Assembly (NCBI GenBank): GCA_913060975.1
Contig: CAJXVC010000009.1
Span: forward strand, 1 to 64,000
Source of the DNA: an uncultured Gammaproteobacteria bacterium
GTDB lineage: Bacteria; Pseudomonadota; Gammaproteobacteria; Pseudomonadales; Pseudohongiellaceae
DNA: 64,000 bases
Reading direction: 5' to 3'
The number at the start of each line of letters is the position of its first letter. Positions within the stretch are counted from its first letter, which is position 1. The position numbers and the translations under genes were made by a program. The notes under the pieces are model-generated. The model searched no databases. It saw nothing but the letters and a program-made list of their open reading frames with translations, and had not been told where the DNA came from. Of the stretch, positions 45,907 through 53,783 are shown piece after piece.

Positions 45907-46659
45907 CTACTGTAATGAACCAAATCTTTCACACATCGCAGTATATCTGGCGACAGATGAGTCGATTTCAGAGGGGGCGTAACTTACTATCTCTCGAGAA
46001 ACGGTTTTTAAACTCGAAGCTAAATGACCCACATGCTCAGACATATTGTTATAAACAGAAACGCCTAGCGAATTATCAAGTCGGCTTGTAATGCCATCGT
46101 AATATTGAATGACGAGAGAGTTGAGTTGCGACTCCGCTTGAGCCATCTCTTGAACGGCATTTAACTTAGTGGAGGTTGATAACTGATCGTTAAAATTCTC
46201 ACAGTTTTCGATATTTGTTTCCACAAGTAGATTCTCATATTCTTTTACCGATGCGGTTGCAAAGTCTATAAAGCCCCTAGCTTCTGCTTCGCTTAGGCCC
46301 AACTCGCCCATAGCTAGCCGTAATGCATTCTGATAGCCGAGTCTAGAAACATTGTCTTCCACAAATTTAAAGTATATCTGTACTGCCATAGCGTGAGCTT
46401 CAGCAGGAGCTAGTGCCACAGGAGTCAGATTCTCCGGAAAGAAACTATAATTCCCGCTTGATCGCACCATTCTATCGCTCGATTCTTTTGAATCTGCAAG
46501 CGTAGCGATGACTTGATGTTCGGGTAGTTCGTATTCTCCCAACAGAAAGCTCGTGTAATCATCGGCAGAAAGCCGAGCAACTGTATCTGTGCCGTCTTGG
46601 GCAAGCATGGGCATAGAAGGAAAACAGAGCATTGCTAGTACTAAGGTTATCTTTTTCAT
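45907..46659 (-). CDS. exported helical orphan protein, 250 residues
   Basis: The first gene of the three-gene AT-rich block. It has a signal peptide (MKKITLVLAMLCFPSMPMLAQ) and a mostly helical mature part, including a long amphipathic stretch (KLNAVQEMAQAESQLNSLVIQYYDGITSRL). Two cysteines lie in ENCENF and AMCERF. ATG 46659 has GAGGAG 5 bases upstream; a GTG two codons earlier is in frame. No domain is recognised. Together with its two neighbours it looks like a co-transferred exported set. Confidence 0.62.
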   Translation of the reverse strand: MKKITLVLAMLCFPSMPMLAQDGTDTVARLSADDYTSFLLGEYELPEHQVIATLADSKESSDRMVRSSGNYSFFPENLTPVALAPAEAHAMAVQIYFKFVEDNVSRLGYQNALRLAMGELGLSEAEARGFIDFATASVKEYENLLVETNIENCENFNDQLSTSTKLNAVQEMAQAESQLNSLVIQYYDGITSRLDNSLGVSVYNNMSEHVGHLASSLKTVSREIVSYAPSEIDSSVARYTAMCERFGSLQ

Positions 46660-47239
46660 ACTCACTCCTCATTTCGTCTTGTAAAAGGATGGAAGAGGGT
46701 ATTAGAAAAGAAATATAGCGTTTTTATGAAACTTAAATTTTTAAACGCGATATAGACAGATCCATTTCATACCCACGATCATGAAGATACATCAAGTTAT
46801 TCCATTCGTCTGCTAGTAAAATTCTTACACCAGTAACTGATCATTCAAGTAAGTAACTTAAAAACCATATATGCTTTCTTTGGACTCTGATAGTGGTTCT
46901 TAATCTTCATAAATAATTGATGACTCGCAATATCATATTGAAATCATTCGTGTATATGATGATTGAAAAATAATTACAGCATTCAGCATGATCAAAAATG
47001 ACGTCTGTTTTAAGAATAGAGCCAGCCCAAGTTGTTAGCTAATTTAGTGACAAATGTGGCTAAAGAGAATCGAAATTCCGCGATAGAATCATGCGTATAG
47101 ACGACCAAAGCGTATGGATTAACTCGCAATGGCACGAATTCTTACAATATTCAGACTGAGTTTTGCAGTTGCGTTCTGATTTCTAGCTAGGGGGGCGACA
47201 TAAAATTCAGTAAAATTTATAGAGACGATTTAATTTAAT

Positions 47240-47285
47240 GCCGGTCTATCCCAACCCCCTGACTCAGCGCTCGCAGTTCCCATTG
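47240..47285. repeat. direct repeat, right copy
   Basis: Same orientation as 43928-43973, 41 of 46 identical, 3312 bases apart. This copy lacks the upstream palindrome arm, so it looks like a half element or the product of a recombination between two elements. Confidence 0.8.
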
Positions 47286-47393
47286 ACCATCGTACATCAC
47301 AAACCAAAAACCTGACGCTTGGACATTCACCCTGGAAAATCTAATTTCGATTTTTCTCTAAGTTGAATAACGTTTCGGCTACGTAGATGTCTA

Positions 47394-47536
47394 GTCGCGC
47401 TGCGGGTTATCTACACAAGGCACGTCAAAGGCGCACGCCGAGCGCAGCAAAAAGACCGTCTTCTGGGCTTTTTGCGGAGAGAGGGCAGCCTGGAAGGCCG
47501 GCGCCAGTGGCTTGTGTAGATAACCCGCAGCGCGAC
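47394..47536. repeat. large hairpin element (copy 2)
   Basis: Outer arms 47394-47418 and 47512-47536 are perfect 25-base inverted repeats (GCGGGTTATCTACACAA core). An inner perfect stem GCAAAAAG/CTTTTTGC (47447-47454 and 47468-47475) closes a 13-base loop. On the minus strand it carries CGGTCTT, 21 bases, CTTTGACG (47458 to 47423), as in the palindrome at 43809-43960. The right half recurs at 1-80. Confidence 0.85.
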
Positions 47537-47546
47537 TCGAAGCCAC
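47467..47546. repeat. dispersed repeat, second copy
   Basis: 76 of 80 bases are identical to 1-80, in the same orientation. It spans the right half of the hairpin 47394-47536 plus 10 bases beyond the arm. Confidence 0.85.
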
Positions 47547-47628
47547 CAATATTGACCTAAGTGACTTCGAGTGCGACGAACAAATTAAAGGGTCATGGCA
47601 ATGCTAAAGGAGGTCATCTGAATGAAAC

Positions 47629-49113
47629 CTAGAGCAGTTCCTTAAGCTTGGGCTTGGTCACCTTACCCATGGCATTGCGCGGCAGGGCATCGACGATTTT
47701 GATTTGCTTGGGAATCTTGTAAGCGGACATCTTGCCGTCACACCAGTTTTTCAGATCATTGTAGTCGAGACTGGCGCCATCCTTCAGCCCGATAACGGCG
47801 ACGACGGCCTCGCCCCAGGTATCATCTTCAACGCCAATAACGGCAACCTCGGCAATGGCTTCATGAGTCAGCAACACGCCTTCGATCTCCAGTGCAGATA
47901 ACTTGTAGCCTCCGGACTTGATGATGTCGACTGATGAGCGACCCATGATGCGGAAATAGCCTTCCTCGATAACGGCAACATCTCCAGTGCAGAACCAGCC
48001 ATCCTTGAAACTTTCAGTTGTGGCTTTTTCGTTATCCCAGTATTCCAGAAAGACGTTGTCGCCCTTGATGCGAATCTCGCCCGGTTTGCCTTCTTCGTTG
48101 ATGGGTGAATCACTCTCGTCGAACAGCTGGGCTTCAACACCAGGTAGCGGTTGTCCCACATAACCAGCGCGGCGCTCGCCATCATAAGGATTGGAAAGCC
48201 CCATGCCGATTTCTGTCATGCCGTAGCGTTCCAGCAGAACCTGATCAGTCAGTTCCTGCCACTGGTTAAACAGTTTGACCGGGCAGGCTGCGGAGCCGGA
48301 AATGTTAAGGCGCATTGCAGTAAATCCGGCACAAATCTTTTTTACTTCTTCTTCAGGAATGGTGTCGAAATACTGCAGCAGTTTGACGTAGATCGTCGGT
48401 ACAGCCATGAAAACATTGTATGTGCCGGCCTGAATCTGCGCGGTAATCTTCGGGATATCGAATTTGGCAAACAGGTGTACTGTAGCACCGGCCCAGAGGC
48501 CGCAACTCAGGATGTTGATGATGCCGTGAATATGATGCAACGGCAGAAATAGCGGGATCACATCATCGCTGGTCCAGGACCAGGCGTCGATCAGCGTCGT
48601 GATCTGCGCACGGATCGTCTTATGCGTACTAACTACGCCTTTAGGCTTGTTGGTAGTGCCGCTGGTAAACAACATCATGGCGCGACGGTCGACATCGATC
48701 TCGGGTAGCTGGCCTGCGGATTCCGCGATTACGTCGTCGACGGATACCAGTTCGATATTCAGCTCAGCGCATAACTCACGTAGCGATTCCTGATATTCAC
48801 CGTTAGCAACCATGCGGGTCACGCTGGCGCAGGTGAGGTAGTGGTCCAGTTCAGCTACGGCAGAGGCGACATTGAGCGGGACCGCAATGCCTCCGGCGCG
48901 CCAGACACCATGCATGACAGTTACGTAATCGAGACTGGCCGGAATAAAAAAAGCTATGCGCTCCTCCTGCAAGTCAGCCTTGTCGCCCAACAAGCCAGTT
49001 GCGAAACGATCGATACGCTCGTTTACAGTGTCGTATGTGTAGGTCGTGTCACCTTCAACAAGCGCTATATTGTCATTACCTGCACGAAGATGGGGAAAGG
49101 ACTCAGTTGTCAT
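47629..49113 (-). CDS. matB: malonyl-CoA synthetase (malonate-CoA ligase)
   Basis: A 494-residue ANL-superfamily acyl-CoA ligase that makes malonyl-CoA from malonate, ATP and CoA. The AMP-binding loop is LFTSGTTNKPKG, then LPLHHIHGI, ERYGMTEIGM, the GWFCTGD hinge region and the C-terminal catalytic lysine in PRNAMGKVTK. LHHIHG and ERYGMTE are characteristic of MatB/ACSF3. The neighbours madM and madL are malonate transporter genes, 71 bases upstream on the same strand, which strengthens the substrate call. No malonyl-CoA decarboxylase gene lies in the window. Confidence 0.85.
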   Translation of the reverse strand: MTTESFPHLRAGNDNIALVEGDTTYTYDTVNERIDRFATGLLGDKADLQEERIAFFIPASLDYVTVMHGVWRAGGIAVPLNVASAVAELDHYLTCASVTRMVANGEYQESLRELCAELNIELVSVDDVIAESAGQLPEIDVDRRAMMLFTSGTTNKPKGVVSTHKTIRAQITTLIDAWSWTSDDVIPLFLPLHHIHGIINILSCGLWAGATVHLFAKFDIPKITAQIQAGTYNVFMAVPTIYVKLLQYFDTIPEEEVKKICAGFTAMRLNISGSAACPVKLFNQWQELTDQVLLERYGMTEIGMGLSNPYDGERRAGYVGQPLPGVEAQLFDESDSPINEEGKPGEIRIKGDNVFLEYWDNEKATTESFKDGWFCTGDVAVIEEGYFRIMGRSSVDIIKSGGYKLSALEIEGVLLTHEAIAEVAVIGVEDDTWGEAVVAVIGLKDGASLDYNDLKNWCDGKMSAYKIPKQIKIVDALPRNAMGKVTKPKLKELL

Positions 49114-49184
49114 GCGTATTTCTCACTTTGCTAATTGGATTTGGCGCCAATTGCGCCAGGTTAATTTAAGAATCTGATTACCTG

Positions 49185-49949
49185 TTACGCTGGAAACAGT
49201 CCGCTTACCAGAAAATACAGAATCGAAGGCCCGAGCAGACAGCCCACGCCAGTGTAAAAGGTTGCTGTCATCGCGCCATAAGGCACCAGCTTCGGATCGG
49301 TTGCCGCCAGTCCCGCAGCGACACCGCTCGTCGTGCCCATCAGGCCGCCAAATACCATTGCCGATTGCGGATTATCCAGACCGATATAGCGGGCGACCAA
49401 TGGTGTGCCGATCATGACCAGAATGGACTTCACCAGACCGGCCGCCACACTCAAGGTGATGACTTCGTTGCTGGCGCCAATGGCTTCGCCGGTTACTGGC
49501 CCAACAATGTAGGTGACTGCGCCCGCGCCAATGGTGGTGATCTCGGCGGGGTCGGTATAGCCAAACATCACCGCAATAGCAGCACCTACCACGAATGAGA
49601 CAATGACTCCGGCGAAGATTGAGATACCACCGGCCAATCCGGCCTTTCTAAGCTCGCTGAATTGCACACCAAAGGCAGTGGCGACAATCGCGAAATCTCG
49701 CAACATGCCACCCCCCATCAGGCCAATACCACTCAACAGAGCCACATCGGCCACCCCGCGAGTGCCACCAGTGGCAACGCCGCCGAAGTAGGCGGCAAGC
49801 AGACCCAGAGCGATGGCAATCGCCGAACCATGGATACGGCCCTGCGTGAGCTTGTCGGCGAAGAAGTAGGAAATCCAGATGGTCACACCGACTACCGCGA
49901 AGGCAACGACCAGATTGTTACGAACAAAGACGGTTTCTAATAATTCCAT
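49185..49949 (-). CDS. madM: malonate transporter subunit MadM
   Basis: A 254-residue inner-membrane protein with about eight helices, of the length expected for MadM, the larger subunit of the sodium-dependent malonate carrier. The glycine-rich motifs GIGLMGGGMLRDFAIVATAFG and GAGAVTYIVGPVTGEAIGAS fit the family. Its ATG overlaps the stop of madL by one base (TAATG), so the two subunits are translationally coupled. matB follows. Confidence 0.87.
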   Translation of the reverse strand: MELLETVFVRNNLVVAFAVVGVTIWISYFFADKLTQGRIHGSAIAIALGLLAAYFGGVATGGTRGVADVALLSGIGLMGGGMLRDFAIVATAFGVQFSELRKAGLAGGISIFAGVIVSFVVGAAIAVMFGYTDPAEITTIGAGAVTYIVGPVTGEAIGASNEVITLSVAAGLVKSILVMIGTPLVARYIGLDNPQSAMVFGGLMGTTSGVAAGLAATDPKLVPYGAMTATFYTGVGCLLGPSILYFLVSGLFPA

Positions 49950-50341
49950 TACACCGCTCCCTGATCGTTGATCCTGGGCGGGGCATCATTCTTGCCGATC
50001 TTGCTGATCACCGGCACCAGCGCGAAGCTGACTACCACCGCGGCTACGCCAGCCAGCAGTGCCAGAAGACCGCCATCGACAGCAGCAGCCACATTTTGAC
50101 GGGCTGCCATGGCCACCACGATAGGAATGTACATGGCACTCCAGAATTGAATGCCGGCGCCTGAAGTGCCTTCAGTCAACGCTTTGAATTTGTCGGAATT
50201 ACTGGTGAAAACCAGAAACAGCATGGCAATGCCGACGCCGCCGACATTGGCTTCAACGCCGAGTGCGACGCCAAGGGCTTCACCGATTAGCATGCCAAGA
50301 ATCAAGCAGGCAGAAAGTAGTGCGACACCATACACAATCAT
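49949..50341 (-). CDS. madL: malonate transporter subunit MadL
   Basis: A 130-residue inner-membrane protein with four helices, the small subunit of the malonate carrier. Characteristic are MIVYGVALLSACLILGMLIGE at the N-terminus and GVGIAMLFLVFTSN. The start has an AGGAAT site a few bases upstream. It is the first gene of the madL-madM-matB unit and is divergent from the PQQ dehydrogenase gene. Confidence 0.87.
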   Translation of the reverse strand: MIVYGVALLSACLILGMLIGEALGVALGVEANVGGVGIAMLFLVFTSNSDKFKALTEGTSGAGIQFWSAMYIPIVVAMAARQNVAAAVDGGLLALLAGVAAVVVSFALVPVISKIGKNDAPPRINDQGAV

Positions 50342-50495
50342 TGTTTTTATTCCTTTTTGACGATCCGCGTAGCGGTTCAGTGTTGGCTTGTGAAGGGGCG
50401 ATGATATGACGCCCTACTGCCCAGTGCAATTTGCTGTAAGTTCAGTGGTTTAGGGGTAATAGACCGTGTTTTCTGCTCAGCTCCCGGCAGTGGGT

Positions 50496-50525
50496 TTGAC
50501 AGCCCCAAGTGTTTATAGCTTAATT
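50496..50525 (+). promoter_or_regulatory. candidate sigma-70 promoter of the PQQ dehydrogenase gene
   Basis: TTGACA at 50496-50501, an 18-base spacer, then TTAATT at 50520-50525 (4 of 6 to the -10 consensus). It would give a leader of about 85 bases before ATG 50618. This is a visual match only. Confidence 0.3.
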
Positions 50526-50617
50526 GGCTTCCGGTCGTTTTGGCGGACGAATGCCGGCCTGTCAGGCAATCCCGGTCTGACACACACTATCACCTATTTA
50601 TAACAACAGGTTTCTCA

Positions 50618-52252
50618 ATGACTAAGATGTATTCGTCAATACTGGCGCTGGGGACAATGCTCCTGGCAACAGTCGTAAATGCCCAGGACGTCACTACCGA
50701 AGTGCTGGAAAATGCCCAGGAACTCAGTGATCGTTGGGTCCACTATGGCAAAAACTATGGTGCCTGGCGCTACATGCCGGACGACCAGATCAATAAAGAG
50801 ACGGTTGCCGATCTGAGCCCCGTCTGGATCAAACAAACAGGTGTCACAGGGGGCGCCTTCGAAGTAACGGCCATGGTGAATGATGGTCGCATGTATCTGA
50901 CTACAGCCAACAGCCACCTGATCGTTGTCGATCCTATGACTGGCGACACGCTGTGGCGCTATGACCACGATTTTGAAAACGTTGACTTGTGCTGTGGCCC
51001 CCACAACCGTGGCGTGGCTTTATACGAAGACAAGGTTTTTTGGGGCACACTCGACGCCCATCTTATCGCCTTTGATGCCGAGACTGGCATTCAGCTTTGG
51101 GACGCCGAAGTCGGCGACCATCGCGAGTCGCTCTCTATCACTGGTGCACCTCTGATCGTCAAGGACATGGTCCTGATCGGTGTGGGCGGTGGTGAGTTTG
51201 GTATCCGTGGCTACATCGATGCTTATGATGTGAACACTGGCGAATTGCGCTGGCGCTTTTACACCACAGCAGGTCCGGACGATCCAAATAATGACACCTG
51301 GGAAGGCGATTCCTGGGAAACCGGTGGCGGCCCAACCTGGGTGACCGGTACTTATGATCCGGAAATGGATCTGATTTTCTGGGGCACAGGTAACCCCTGG
51401 CCGGATATCAATAACGCCGTACGTCGTGGCGACAATCTGTACACCAACTCAGTTGTTGCACTGCACGCCGATACTGGAGAGTTGGAGTGGTACCACCAGA
51501 CATCACCCCGTGATGAATTCGATCACGACTCCACGTCTGAGCCGATGGTCATCGATGAGATGTATGCGGGCCAGATGCGCAAGATGATTGTTCATGTTTC
51601 CCGAAATGGTCACGTGTACGCACTGGACAGAGAAACAGGTGCGTTCCTGTTTGCAGATGAATACACCCGAGTGAACTGGGCCGAACGCGACGAGCGTGGC
51701 AAGCCGGTATTACGTGAAGAGTTCTATGAACCAGCGGACAAAGTGGTATTCCCCGGATTGTACGGCGGCAAGAACTGGCCACCGGCTTCCTACAGCCCGG
51801 ACACCAACATGCTCTACATTCCTGTGACTGAATGGGGTACGACCTTTATTCGCCGCGAGGGAGAAGGGCGACCTGGCACTATGGATCTGGGTGGTATTCC
51901 ACGCTTTGAGCCATCAGGTACTGGTTATGTAGTTGCTTATGATATTCGGGACCGTCAAATCAAGTGGCAAGTGGAAAGCCCTGGCAGCTTTAACTGGGCA
52001 GGCACTTTGGCAACTGGTGGCGGACTGGTTTTCTCCGGTGCAGCTGATGGTTATCTGCGTGCTTATGATGATGAAACTGGCGAAGTCCTTTGGCAATTCC
52101 AGACCGGCAGCGGTGTTTACGCGCCACCGACCAGTTTTGTGATTGATGGCGTGCAATACATTGGTATTGCCTCCGGTACGCGCAATCCGGTTTCACGCGA
52201 TGGCGTAGGTGCTGGTATCTCGCCAGGAAACTACATCCTGTTCAGTTTGTAG
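50618..52252 (+). CDS. periplasmic PQQ-dependent alcohol dehydrogenase
   Basis: A 544-residue quinoprotein with a Sec signal (to VVNAQD) and an eight-bladed propeller with W-motifs (GDTLWRYD, GIQLWDAEVG, GELRWRF, GEVLWQFQTG). The vicinal disulfide pair C125-C126 in DLCCGPHNRG, next to the cofactor, is present. The active-site segment RDEFDHD gives D302 and D304: the Asp two residues after the catalytic Asp is the DxD signature of lanthanide-dependent family members (XoxF/PedH). The alcohol substrate is unknown. The diheme cytochrome c gene 79 bases downstream is the likely electron acceptor. No PQQ synthesis genes are seen here. Confidence 0.87.
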   Translation: MTKMYSSILALGTMLLATVVNAQDVTTEVLENAQELSDRWVHYGKNYGAWRYMPDDQINKETVADLSPVWIKQTGVTGGAFEVTAMVNDGRMYLTTANSHLIVVDPMTGDTLWRYDHDFENVDLCCGPHNRGVALYEDKVFWGTLDAHLIAFDAETGIQLWDAEVGDHRESLSITGAPLIVKDMVLIGVGGGEFGIRGYIDAYDVNTGELRWRFYTTAGPDDPNNDTWEGDSWETGGGPTWVTGTYDPEMDLIFWGTGNPWPDINNAVRRGDNLYTNSVVALHADTGELEWYHQTSPRDEFDHDSTSEPMVIDEMYAGQMRKMIVHVSRNGHVYALDRETGAFLFADEYTRVNWAERDERGKPVLREEFYEPADKVVFPGLYGGKNWPPASYSPDTNMLYIPVTEWGTTFIRREGEGRPGTMDLGGIPRFEPSGTGYVVAYDIRDRQIKWQVESPGSFNWAGTLATGGGLVFSGAADGYLRAYDDETGEVLWQFQTGSGVYAPPTSFVIDGVQYIGIASGTRNPVSRDGVGAGISPGNYILFSL

Positions 52253-52290
52253 TCATAGTCAGCCCACTAGGCTGATGCTAATGAAATCAA

Positions 52291-52319
52291 TATTCGGGGG
52301 TGCCTGGCATCCCCGAATA
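52291..52319 (+). other. intercistronic hairpin between dehydrogenase and cytochrome c genes
   Basis: TATTCGGGG pairs with CCCCGAATA, with an inner TGCC/GGCA stem, giving an almost complete 29-base hairpin. It sits 38 bases after the dehydrogenase stop and 12 before the cytochrome start. It has no T-run, so it is more likely an mRNA stabiliser, processing site or partial terminator that sets the ratio of the two proteins. Confidence 0.5.
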
Positions 52320-52331
52320 AGGTAGTCAATT

Positions 52332-53093
52332 ATGAAGTTAAAAAATTGTTGTGCTGCGCTGGCACTGGCGCTGACATCAGTGGTGGTAAATGCCGGTGTC
52401 GGTGAGGGTCAGGAGCTCTATGAAGCTTATTGTATTGTCTGTCATGGCGGCATTGGTGAAGGGCAAGCCATGGGCAAGTCGCTGGTGGACACTCAGGCTA
52501 ACCGCATGTCAGATGAAGATTTGCTGGCAGTCATTACCGATGGCCGTGCTGGAACCGGCATGGCCGCCTGGGGTAATTCCTTCAGTGACGAAGAGATTTT
52601 CGATATCGCCACGTATGTACGCGTATTGCAGGGCAAGCCTGGTCTGTCATTGGGCAATGAAGAATCTGGTCCTTCCGATGACCCAATGGTTATCGCTGGT
52701 GAGACATTGTTTAACAACAAGGCAGGCTGTGTTACCTGCCACACTTACAATGAGCAGGGTGGTTCGGTCGGCCCGGCGCTGGATGGTTTATCAGCACGCT
52801 TGGAAGACAGCGCTATCGAACGCGCATTGCTAAATCCTTCTGCTGATATTGTCGAAGGATATGGCGCCAAGATTGTTGAGCAGAATGATGGCACTATCGT
52901 GAGTGGCCGTTACCGGAATGACTCTGAACTGGCTGTACAGATTCAGAGTAGCGATGGCCGGCGTTGGGTGACTTACTTTAAAGATCGGGTAGCTTCTATC
53001 TCCGATGCCGACGAGTCACTGATGCCGGATACGTATGCGACTCTGAGTGCCAGTGAGCAAGAACAGCTCATGGCATTCTTGAAGTCTCTTTAA
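52332..53093 (+). CDS. diheme cytochrome c
   Basis: A 253-residue exported protein (signal to VVVNAG) with two CxxCH heme sites: CIVCH (residues 34-38) and CVTCH (near 135). The likely sixth ligands are methionines in GMAAW and in the second domain. The first domain is a class I cytochrome c like those serving quinoprotein dehydrogenases. The second resembles the heme domain with the VEGYGAKIVEQNDGTIVSGR tail seen in larger oxidoreductases. The placement implies electron transfer from the PQQ enzyme to a terminal oxidase. Confidence 0.87.
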   Translation: MKLKNCCAALALALTSVVVNAGVGEGQELYEAYCIVCHGGIGEGQAMGKSLVDTQANRMSDEDLLAVITDGRAGTGMAAWGNSFSDEEIFDIATYVRVLQGKPGLSLGNEESGPSDDPMVIAGETLFNNKAGCVTCHTYNEQGGSVGPALDGLSARLEDSAIERALLNPSADIVEGYGAKIVEQNDGTIVSGRYRNDSELAVQIQSSDGRRWVTYFKDRVASISDADESLMPDTYATLSASEQEQLMAFLKSL

Positions 53094-53187
53094 GGGCTTT
53101 GTCATTAGGGCCAAATTGCAGCAATAGAATCACAATAACTTGCCTCCAACCAAAGCAGAGTGGAGTGCCGGACAAGGAGTATAAGAC

Positions 53188-53658
53188 ATGCGATTGCTAC
53201 AAACTTTGATGGTATTGCTATTCACTGGCAGCGTGGCATCGGTCACCGCTGATACTCCCTTTTCTGCTGATCAGGCTTTTGGTGCGCCGATGCCAGCCGA
53301 AGTCCCTGCGCTGACCCTCTCAGAGGCGATTACGCAGCTGGATAGCGGCGTTGACTCGATGGTGAAAGTTCAGGGTCAGGTGACGGAAGTGTGTCAGGCC
53401 AAGGGCTGCTGGATGATTCTGGTCGATGGCGATCAGTATGCGCGGATCACATTTGAGGATTACGGTTTTTTTGTCCCCATTGAAACCAGTATGCAGCGTG
53501 GTGTCGTATACGGGGTATTGAGCGAGCACGTTCTCAGTGGCCAGGAAGCCGAACACTATGCGCAGGACGCTGGTGCCCAATCAACCCTTGAGTTGGAAGG
53601 GCAAGTTCGGGAATACTCTCTGGTAGCGCGTGCGGTTCAATTAGAGGATCGTAGCTAA
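53188..53658 (+). CDS. exported DUF4920 protein
   Basis: A 156-residue protein with a signal peptide (to SVTADT) and an OB-like domain: VKVQGQVTEVCQAKGCWMILVDG, then ARITFEDYGFFVP. The C-x4-C pair in CQAKGC is the family hallmark and could bind a metal or form a disulfide. It is on the same strand 94 bases after the cytochrome c gene and is closed by a terminator, so it may be part of the same unit. Confidence 0.78.
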   Translation: MRLLQTLMVLLFTGSVASVTADTPFSADQAFGAPMPAEVPALTLSEAITQLDSGVDSMVKVQGQVTEVCQAKGCWMILVDGDQYARITFEDYGFFVPIETSMQRGVVYGVLSEHVLSGQEAEHYAQDAGAQSTLELEGQVREYSLVARAVQLEDRS

Positions 53659-53693
53659 GCCTGTCCGCAAGGTCGCAAGACTGAGGTTGCTGA

Positions 53694-53723
53694 GGGAAGG
53701 CTATTGTAGCCTTCCCTTTTTTA
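53694..53723 (+). terminator. rho-independent terminator after the DUF4920 gene
   Basis: A perfect 10-base stem GGGAAGGCTA/TAGCCTTCCC with a 3-base loop, then TTTTTTATT. Confidence 0.88.
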
Positions 53724-53783
53724 TTGGTGGACTGCGTACGCTCCGTGGTACGTTCAAACAAACAATAGTAATAGGAAATCATA

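Larger units (their letters stand above)
46660..47628. other. AT-rich gene-free right flank of the accessory segment
   Basis: Nearly 1 kb without a credible gene. The first 580 bases are AT-rich and should hold the promoter of the three-gene block. Then come the right direct repeat (47240-47285), the large hairpin (47394-47536) and the 80-base repeat (47467-47546) shared with the window's left edge. GC content returns to the chromosomal level at about 47380. Confidence 0.6.

Noticed and set aside
43809..47546. Chromosomal integron with attC sites
   Set aside because: The palindromes have attC-like size and two-stem layout, but I cannot find the RYYYAAC and GTTRRRY boxes at their ends. The genes between have their own ribosome sites and no integrase is present. 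Kept only as a hypothesis of an unknown recombination site.
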